From contig WGBZ01000346.1 in NCBI GenBank assembly GCA_015494035.1, positions 1 through 5,590 of the forward strand: DNA of 5,590 bases. The letters are read 5' to 3'. Below are positions 1-4,481 of this stretch, piece by piece. This stretch comes from Lysobacterales bacterium. Its GTDB lineage: Bacteria; Pseudomonadota; Gammaproteobacteria; Xanthomonadales; Marinicellaceae. The stretch's first letter is position 1; each line of letters begins with the position of its first letter. A program made the position numbers and the translations under genes. Below the pieces are notes generated by a model that ran no database searches, had not been told where the DNA came from, and saw only the letters and a list, made by a program, of their open reading frames with translations.

Positions 1-161
1 GGAAGCTCTGATTGAATCGTGACACGGCATCTTGTGGCGTAAAATCGTCCATTTCTGTGTTGCAAACCTTCGCAATAGCCTGGCTATTACGTGCGGTTTG
101 CGCCTTGAACTGAACAATTTTTCACGACAATCTGCTCGCGCCAGATTCAATCAGAGGCTCC
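1..161. repeat. 161-bp MITE-like terminal-inverted-repeat element, copy 1
   Basis: The left end GGAAGCTCTGATTGAATC is matched in inverted orientation by the right end GATTCAATCAGAGGCTCC, giving imperfect terminal inverted repeats of about 18 bp. A second copy at 2731-2891 has exactly the same length and aligns without gaps at about 146 of 161 positions (my count). An interior nested hairpin is visible: GCAAACC (62-68) pairs with GGTTTGC (95-101), and AATAGCC (74-80) with GGCTATT (82-88). No transposase is encoded, so this is a non-autonomous element. The left flank lies outside the window, so a target duplication cannot be tested; the right flank is TCAG. The right end touches the histidine kinase stop codon. 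Confidence 0.85.
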
Positions 162-1619
162 TCAGGGAACAGAGCCGGTTTCTGCGTGCGCAGAGGCTGC
201 TGTGACCGATGCCGCCTGGCTGTCAGTGTTTCCGGCCTTGTCCCCCTCTGGCGTTTGCCTGTGGGTGTTGATGTTGGTGCGCAGCGGGGGCGTGGCGTTC
301 TTGCCGGGGCGGCGGTGGCGTTGTGGGTTGAAAACCAGTTCAGCGCGCAGACCACCTTCTTCATTCTGGTCAATGTGGATTTCCCAGCCATACAGGTCGC
401 ACAGGCGTTTGACGATGGCCAGGCCCAGACCGGAGCCCTCGTTGTTGACGTGTTTGCCGCGATAATGGCGGTTGAACAGGGCAGGAATCTCGTCTGCCTT
501 GACGCCCGGGCCCTGATCGCTGACCACGATGCGGTCCTTGTCCACCAGAATGCGGATGGTACCTCGCGGGGTGTATTTGATGGCATTGCCGATCAGGTTG
601 CCCAGCGCCACGGACAACACCGCCTCGGGTGCATCCACCTGCAACCAGTCCCTTTCGTCAATTTCAATGGTGACTGGCTTCAGGCGCAATTGTGGCTCAA
701 AGTCTTCCACCAGCGCGCGCACCACCTTGCCGGCCTGCGATTTTTCCAGGTCGCGGTGGTTTTTCTGTTCCTTGCGTGCCAGTAATAACAGTGTCTCGAT
801 CAATTCGCCTGACTGGCGCACCGCGCGTTCGATGCGCTGCAGGCGTTCACGCGTGCGTTTGTCCAGATTATCCTGAGCCAGCAACAGCTCTGTTGTGCTG
901 GCAATGATGGCCAGTGGTGTGCGTAGTTCATGGCTGACATCGGCATTGAATTCCTTATCGCTGATGACCATGTCGGTCAGTCGCTGCGCGTAGTCATCCA
1001 GCGCCGACGCCAGCTTGCCCACTTCGTCATCGGCAAAATGGGGCGCCAGGGGTTCCGGGTGGATGGCCTGTCCGAGCCGGGAAATGCGGTTGGCCAGTTG
1101 CCTCAAGGGGGTCAGAATGCGGCGCGAAAGCCACAAGGCCACGGCAAAGGCAATGAGCAGAAAAAGCCCGAAGGCGCCGGTCAGCCACACATAGAGCAGG
1201 CTGTTCTGGCGTTCATCCGGGGTGCCGTCATAGACCACATAGCCCCAATAGGGCTTACCATCGATGCTGTGCTGTTTGTTGACGGCAATGATGAGGTTCT
1301 TGCCGTCTTTCTGGATGCGGTGAATGCCATCAGGCAGTTCGGCGTATTCCAACGGTAATTGCAGCACCAGTTTTTCCGGTCGGGTAATCAGGGCCGAAAT
1401 GACCCGTGAGGACACTGGCTGCTCGGACACATTAAGTGGGTCTTTGGCCCAGCTTTCCATATAGCGATCCAGATCCTGCTTGATGGTCTGGCCAATCAGG
1501 TTGTTTTCCAGGTTGCGCTGAATGGAGAGCGAGGTAATGGTAAACAGGACCCCCAGCACGGTGCTGAAGGCCAGAAAGGCGATGATGATGCGGGTCTTAA
1601 GACGATTGCGAAATTTCAT
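162..1619 (-). CDS. HAMP-domain membrane sensor histidine kinase (485 aa)
   Basis: Inner-membrane sensor kinase that should autophosphorylate on His230 and pass the phosphate to the adjacent response regulator. Seen in order: a first membrane segment at about 11-32, a periplasmic sensor region of about 110 residues, a second membrane segment at about 141-164, a HAMP linker, the H-box FNADVSHELRTPLAII with His230, the N-box NLIGNAIKYTP (341-351), the G1 box DQGPGV (368-373), and the F/G2 region with RHYRG and GSGLGLAIV (395-403). After the ATPase domain (ending about 430) comes a polar 55-residue tail without recognisable fold. I chose the ATG at 1619, which overlaps the regulator gene by 23 bp and suggests translational coupling; no good Shine-Dalgarno is visible, and an in-frame TTG at 1643 would add eight residues. 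The TGA (162-164) directly adjoins repeat copy 1. The stimulus cannot be inferred. Confidence 0.95.
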   Translation of the reverse strand: MKFRNRLKTRIIIAFLAFSTVLGVLFTITSLSIQRNLENNLIGQTIKQDLDRYMESWAKDPLNVSEQPVSSRVISALITRPEKLVLQLPLEYAELPDGIHRIQKDGKNLIIAVNKQHSIDGKPYWGYVVYDGTPDERQNSLLYVWLTGAFGLFLLIAFAVALWLSRRILTPLRQLANRISRLGQAIHPEPLAPHFADDEVGKLASALDDYAQRLTDMVISDKEFNADVSHELRTPLAIIASTTELLLAQDNLDKRTRERLQRIERAVRQSGELIETLLLLARKEQKNHRDLEKSQAGKVVRALVEDFEPQLRLKPVTIEIDERDWLQVDAPEAVLSVALGNLIGNAIKYTPRGTIRILVDKDRIVVSDQGPGVKADEIPALFNRHYRGKHVNNEGSGLGLAIVKRLCDLYGWEIHIDQNEEGGLRAELVFNPQRHRRPGKNATPPLRTNINTHRQTPEGDKAGNTDSQAASVTAASAHAETGSVP

Positions 1620-2289
1620 CCGGGTCTGCGATGCGGTATCCAATGCCGTGGCGTGTGTGGATCAGTGGCTTGTCGAAGGGCTTGTCTATAATAGCACGCA
1701 GGGAATGGATGTGAACGCGCAGGCTGTCGCTGTCTGGCATCTCCTCGCCCCAGACCCGAAGTTCCAGTTCCTGCCGTGGCACCACCCAGGGCGAGGACTC
1801 CATCAGGCGTTGCAGCAGTTTCAGGCCGGTGGGATTCATGTTGATGGACTGACCGGCGCGGGTGACTTCCAGGGTGTCGAGGTTGAATTCCAGGTCGGCC
1901 ACCTTGAGTACGCGCTGCATCTGGTTGTTGCGGCGATTGCCCAGGGCATTGACGCGTGCATCCAGCTCGCGCAGGGCAAAAGGCTTGACCAGGTAGTCAT
2001 CGGCGCCGTGCTCGAAGCCGGCCAGTTTTTGTTCCAGCGAATCGCGGGCGGTCAGCATCAGCACTGGCGTGTGTTTGTGGGCTTCGGTGCGCAGTTTCTT
2101 GCACAGTTCCAACCCGTCCATGCCCGGCAACATCAGGTCCAGAATGATGACGTCAAAATCTTCCACCACGGCCAGGTGCAAGCCGGTGACGCCGTCGCCG
2201 GCATAGTCCACAATGTGGCCCTTGTCTTCCAGAAAATCGACAATATTGGCGGCAATGTCGGTATTGTCTTCAATCACCAGGATACGCAT
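1597..2289 (-). CDS. OmpR/PhoB-family response regulator (230 aa)
   Basis: DNA-binding response regulator, partner of the downstream kinase. The receiver domain (1-115) has the acidic pair Glu7-Asp8, phosphoacceptor Asp51 in VIILDLMLPGMDG, Thr80 in MLTAR and Lys102 in the LVKPF motif, so all the switch residues are present. The C-terminal winged-helix domain (about 127-222) includes the recognition-helix stretch SDSLRVHIHSLRAIID and the wing ending HTRHGIGYRI, typical of this family. Length is normal. The ATG is preceded by GGAG (2300-2303) at a rather long spacing of 10 nt. The gene is first in a two-gene operon, and its 3' end overlaps the kinase. I see no clear sigma70 promoter within the 145 nt between the start codon and the minus-strand terminator at 2434-2468, so transcription may start further upstream or from a non-consensus promoter. 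Specific orthology (for example to PhoP or ColR) is not assigned. Confidence 0.96.
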   Translation of the reverse strand: MRILVIEDNTDIAANIVDFLEDKGHIVDYAGDGVTGLHLAVVEDFDVIILDLMLPGMDGLELCKKLRTEAHKHTPVLMLTARDSLEQKLAGFEHGADDYLVKPFALRELDARVNALGNRRNNQMQRVLKVADLEFNLDTLEVTRAGQSINMNPTGLKLLQRLMESSPWVVPRQELELRVWGEEMPDSDSLRVHIHSLRAIIDKPFDKPLIHTRHGIGYRIADPDEISQSS

Positions 2290-2433
2290 GTTTCAACTGC
2301 TCCAGAGGTAAAGATAAAGACCCAGTGGCTGCGGTCAGACTTTCATTCTTAATTGGCCGGTCAACGAGATTGATAAATCGGCAACCGGATATTTCGCCCT
2401 CAGCGGACTGTTTGGGTGCCGAACAAATGTGGT

Positions 2434-2468
2434 AAAAAAAACCCAAGACAACGAAGGTTGCCCTGGGT
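2434..2468 (-). terminator. Rho-independent terminator, minus-strand orientation
   Basis: Read on the minus strand, ACCCAGGGCAAC pairs with GUUGUCUUGGGU to give an uninterrupted 12-bp stem with a CUUC tetraloop, followed by a run of U residues (A tract 2434-2440 on the plus strand). Two of the pairs are G-U wobbles that exist only in the minus-strand RNA; the plus strand would have A-C mismatches. This fixes the orientation. No protein gene is evident upstream on that strand, so it ends either a small RNA or the leader of the regulator-kinase operon, whose start codon is 145 nt downstream. Confidence 0.75.
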
Positions 2469-2515
2469 AATCAAGATGCCTTCTGTGTCGTAATCCTATG
2501 GGCACCGGTACTTGT

Positions 2516-2581
2516 TTCTGCGTTAGTGCTGTTTGGCTGGTCAGCATGCAGTGGGCTGGTTGACTCACTGCTAACGTGGAG
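2516..2581 (+). ncRNA. Possible structured RNA: compact three-way junction
   Basis: Three perfect short dyads nest without leftovers. P1 is CGTTAG (2521-2526) with CTAACG (2571-2576). P2 is TGCTG (2527-2531) with CAGCA (2542-2546). P3 is CAGTG (2549-2553) with CACTG (2566-2570). Only TG (2547-2548) is unpaired at the junction. On the plus strand P1 extends to 11 bp through 2516-2520 and 2577-2581, using three G-U wobbles, and P3 gains a G-U and a G-C pair; on the minus strand the wobble positions become A-C mismatches. Both loops carry the same heptamer GGCTGGT. I recognise no known RNA family and no clear promoter. A DNA-level role as a cruciform or protein site is also possible. Confidence 0.35.
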
Positions 2582-2726
2582 CCAGTTTACTAACATTCAA
2601 GTTAAGGGCTCGTTAAAAAAGGCGCAAACTCTCGTTTAAGTCCTTGATATTCCGGGAAAAACCGACTCCCTGTGAAAAATGTTATTTTCTCATAACCCGA
2701 TTTTAACCCGCGGTTCCCGTGGGGCG

Positions 2727-2730
2727 CTAG
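2727..2730. repeat. CTAG target-site duplication, left of copy 2
   Basis: CTAG immediately precedes the left end of copy 2, and the same CTAG follows its right end at 2892-2895. A 4-bp duplication of YTAR type is known for parts of the IS5 family. Because CTAG is self-complementary, it could also be read as four extra bases of the terminal inverted repeat. Confidence 0.6.
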
Positions 2731-2891
2731 GGAAGTTCTGACTGAATCGTGACACGGCAACTTGCGGCGTAAAATCGTCCATTTCTACGTTGCAAACCTT
2801 CACAATAGCCTTGCTATTGCGTGCGGTTCGCGCCTTGAACTGAACAATTTTTCACTACAATCCGCTCGCGCTAGATTCAATCAGAGCTTCC
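2731..2891. repeat. 161-bp MITE-like terminal-inverted-repeat element, copy 2
   Basis: The ends are GGAAGTTCTGACTGAATC and GATTCAATCAGAGCTTCC. Length equals copy 1 with no gaps and about 15 substitutions (about 91% identity by eye). The interior hairpin is retained with changed bases: GCAAACC now pairs with GGTTCGC through a wobble, and CAATAGC pairs with GCTATTG. It is flanked by CTAG on both sides, and there is no coding capacity. It sits 69 bp upstream of the predicted xrtH -35 box, so it could affect transcription there, but no promoter clearly reads out of it. Confidence 0.88.
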
Positions 2892-2895
2892 CTAG
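2892..2895. repeat. CTAG target-site duplication, right of copy 2
   Basis: This is the right-hand partner of the CTAG at 2727-2730. It marks the junction between the element and the host sequence upstream of xrtH. Confidence 0.6.
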
Positions 2896-2959
2896 AGGGG
2901 GCTTGTGTTGACATGCAACAAGGCAAGGAACAAACCAAGGGGTGCACTTTTCGACGCGG

Positions 2960-2988
2960 TTAAAAAGCCGCTGCCATTGCAGTACAAT
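2960..2988 (+). promoter_or_regulatory. Candidate sigma70 promoter for xrtH
   Basis: TTAAAA (2960-2965, 4 of 6 to consensus) and TACAAT (2983-2988, 5 of 6) are separated by 17 bp. Transcription would begin near 2995, giving a leader of about 40 nt before the xrtH ATG. A perfect TTGACA at 2908-2913 lacks a matching -10 at normal spacing, so I prefer this site. Confidence 0.5.
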
Positions 2989-3034
2989 ACAGCTTTGTGC
3001 TTACGGGCGGGTAATGAGAGTGGCAGGATAAGCG

Positions 3035-3583
3035 ATGATTCGATTTCTGGTGTTGTTTTTTGTTTTGGTGATTGGCATGTTTGCGCTGGAAATCTATGAG
3101 CCCGTGCGCGAGGCTGTGGTGTTGCCGTTCACATCATTTCTGGCCACGGCCAGCGCCAAGATCATGCAATTGTTTGACGCCGATGTGGTGGCGCATGGAG
3201 ACGTGATCAGCAGCCTCAGCAATGCCGCAGCGGTGCGAATTGCACCAGGCTGTAACGGCGTGGAAGCGGTGATCATCCTGTTTGCAGCCATTTTTGCCTT
3301 TCCGGCTCCCTGGAAGCACAAGCTGATTGGTTTTGTGCTGGGGTTTCTGGCCATCCAGATACTTAATCTGGTGCGTATTATCACGTTGTTTTACCTGCTG
3401 CAGTGGGATAAGCACTGGTTTGACTGGTTTCACCTTTACCTGTGGCAGGCCCTGATTATCCTGGATGCCCTGGTGGTCTGGCTTATCTGGTTGCGCTACC
3501 TGCCCAAGTCTGGCCGTGGTGATGATGACAGTGGAAACACGCCAGACATGTCTGATAAACCGATACAGACTTCCGCGGTCTGA
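3035..3583 (+). CDS. xrtH: Exosortase H (XrtH-type), 182 aa
   Basis: Polytopic inner-membrane cysteine protease/transpeptidase of the exosortase/archaeosortase family. The family processes exported proteins at a short C-terminal tag; XrtH is paired with IPTLxxWG-CTERM substrates. The putative catalytic triad is visible: Cys73 in IAPGCNGVEAVI, Arg114 in LNLVRI and His133 in FHLYLWQ. Hydrophobic segments lie at about 2-20, 24-45, 74-92, 97-123 and 135-155, followed by a polar, partly acidic tail from about 157. The short length, and the run from FPAPWKHKLIGF to the LYLWQALI stretch, match the compact XrtH subgroup rather than the longer PEP-CTERM exosortases. ATG 3035 is preceded by AGGA (3025-3028) with a 6-nt spacer. 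No tagged substrate or accessory membrane protein gene is adjacent, so it stands alone between a two-component operon and pdxH. The XrtH subgroup call is from memory of the family. Confidence 0.88.
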   Translation: MIRFLVLFFVLVIGMFALEIYEPVREAVVLPFTSFLATASAKIMQLFDADVVAHGDVISSLSNAAAVRIAPGCNGVEAVIILFAAIFAFPAPWKHKLIGFVLGFLAIQILNLVRIITLFYLLQWDKHWFDWFHLYLWQALIILDALVVWLIWLRYLPKSGRGDDDSGNTPDMSDKPIQTSAV

Positions 3584-3604
3584 ATCACCAGTGGTTTAGT
3601 GAAG

Positions 3605-3621
3605 TTGAGAAACTGTCTCAA
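3605..3621. repeat. Short perfect dyad upstream of pdxH
   Basis: TTGAGA (3605-3610) and TCTCAA (3616-3621) form a 6-bp inverted repeat around AACTG, in the short gap between xrtH and pdxH. There is no following T tract, so it is not a typical terminator. It could be an operator or a chance dyad. Confidence 0.3.
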
Positions 3622-3651
3622 TGAAAGCCGCTCATTGCAGTGGAGCACACC

Positions 3652-4272
3652 GTGAGTAAAACGCACAACAACGGGGCCACAGCCCTTCCTGAGTGGCCAG
3701 TGGCCGTCAAACAGCAAGTGCTGGACTGGCTGGATGAAGCCGAAAGCAGCGAGCCGGCTTATGCCAATGCTGCGACACTGGCCACCTGCGATGGCAGCGG
3801 CCGTGTTTCGGCGCGGGTGATGCTGGTCAAGGATATTGATGACCATGGTTTGGTGTTTTTTACCAATTCACTCAGTCGCAAGGGACATAACCTGGCGGTT
3901 AACCCGCAAGCGGCGTTGAGTTTTTACTGGAAAAGCCTGGCCCGCCAGTTGCGCACCGAGGGTCGCATCGAAAAAATCACCGATGCGGAATCCGATGCCT
4001 ATTTCGCCACCCGCCCGCGTGGCAGTCAGTTGGGGGCCTGGGCCTCGCTGCAATCCGAGCCCATGAATCACCCCGATGCATTGCAAGAACGCCTGGTGCT
4101 AATGGAGGACAGATTCCGGGATCAACCTGTGCCACGACCACCACACTGGTTTGGTTATCGGCTGCGCCCGGATTACGTGGAATTCTGGCAGGAAGGTCAG
4201 TACCGACTGCATGATCGTGACGTGTGGCGTGTGGTTGAAGGCCACTGGCGGCACGAAAAACGCTTTCCATAA
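3652..4272 (+). CDS. pdxH: Pyridoxamine 5'-phosphate oxidase (206 aa)
   Basis: Cytosolic FMN-dependent homodimeric oxidase that converts pyridoxine or pyridoxamine 5'-phosphate to PLP with oxygen, the last step of de novo synthesis and of salvage. Residues known from the E. coli enzyme all recur at a constant offset of 12. The FMN contacts are Arg55, Arg76-Lys77 (SRKG), Gln99, Gln134-Ser135, Trp179 and Arg189; the PLP contacts are Lys60, Tyr117, Arg121, Ser125, Arg185 and His187 in RLHDR. The N-terminal flavin-binding split barrel and the C-terminal dimerisation region are complete, ending RHEKRFP. I chose GTG 3652 because GGAG (3642-3645) lies 6 nt upstream; an in-frame GTG at 3640 would add four residues but has only a weak site. 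It lies 68 bp after xrtH on the same strand and may share its transcript, with no evident functional link. Confidence 0.96.
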   Translation: MSKTHNNGATALPEWPVAVKQQVLDWLDEAESSEPAYANAATLATCDGSGRVSARVMLVKDIDDHGLVFFTNSLSRKGHNLAVNPQAALSFYWKSLARQLRTEGRIEKITDAESDAYFATRPRGSQLGAWASLQSEPMNHPDALQERLVLMEDRFRDQPVPRPPHWFGYRLRPDYVEFWQEGQYRLHDRDVWRVVEGHWRHEKRFP

Positions 4273-4321
4273 CACCTGGGTTGACTTGCGTATTGGCAAT
4301 TCCCCCCCCATAATGGCCAAA

Positions 4322-4373
4322 GGAGCCTCTGATTGAATCGTGACACGCGTGTCACGATTCAATCAGAGGCTCC
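4322..4373. repeat. 52-bp perfect palindrome from the left end of the 161-bp element
   Basis: Two 26-bp arms are exact reverse complements with no spacer, centred between 4347 and 4348 on CACG/CGTG. Each arm starts GGAGCCTCTGATTGAATC and continues into GTGACACG. The latter is found after the left end of copies 1 and 2 but not beside their right ends, so both arms derive from the left end. The flanks are CAAA and CTAA, similar but not identical. In RNA it would fold into a very stable hairpin 49 bp after the pdxH stop. It lacks a U tract but could still block transcription or protect a 3' end in either direction. Confidence 0.9.
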
Positions 4374-4481
4374 CTAAACAAGAGGCTGAAGATGACTTCG
4401 GCCAACAAGGATTTTTTGCGATTTAACCGCCTGCGTGACGTGGCTAATCCACTACGCCACTGCCAGCCTCGAGGACTTTCT

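Larger units (their letters stand above)
2290..3034. other. 745-bp non-coding divergent region
   Basis: This lies between the minus-strand two-component operon and plus-strand xrtH. It contains an intrinsic terminator (2434-2468), a dyad-rich three-way-junction sequence (2516-2581), repeat copy 2 (2731-2891) and the xrtH promoter region. Short open frames here (for example 2335-2568 on the minus strand and 2905-3099 on the plus strand) lack recognisable domains or ribosome binding sites and overlap these structures. In 2290-2433 and 2582-2726 I see AT-rich tracts but nothing I can name. Confidence 0.6.

Noticed and set aside
202..1358. Plus-strand open frames opposite the histidine kinase
   Set aside because: They lie antisense to a kinase with every catalytic motif intact. 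The long frames result from the codon composition of the real gene.
2335..2568. 77-codon minus-strand open frame upstream of the response regulator
   Set aside because: It runs through the terminator and the three-way-junction dyads, has no recognisable domain and no convincing ribosome binding site. Structured non-coding sequence explains the region better.
2521..2606. Integron attC-like site, suggested by GTTAG and CTAAC motifs
   Set aside because: An attC site needs the CTAAC-type inverse core first and the GTTAG-type core last. Here the main pair is in the opposite order on either strand, the spacing and L boxes do not fit, and there is no cassette or integrase.
2908..2936. Perfect TTGACA as the -35 box of the xrtH promoter
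   Set aside because: At 16-18 bp downstream the hexamers are C/A-rich (such as CAAACC) with no -10 resemblance. TTAAAA/TACAAT at 2960-2988 is better.
2905..3099. 64-codon plus-strand open frame overlapping the start of xrtH
   Set aside because: It overlaps the xrtH promoter and 5' end in another frame. Its composition shows no domain, and xrtH has a clear ribosome binding site and family match.
3621..3659. Twelve-codon frame from ATG 3621 overlapping the pdxH start as a leader peptide
   Set aside because: It has a poor ribosome binding site and no regulatory codon pattern. It is most likely chance.
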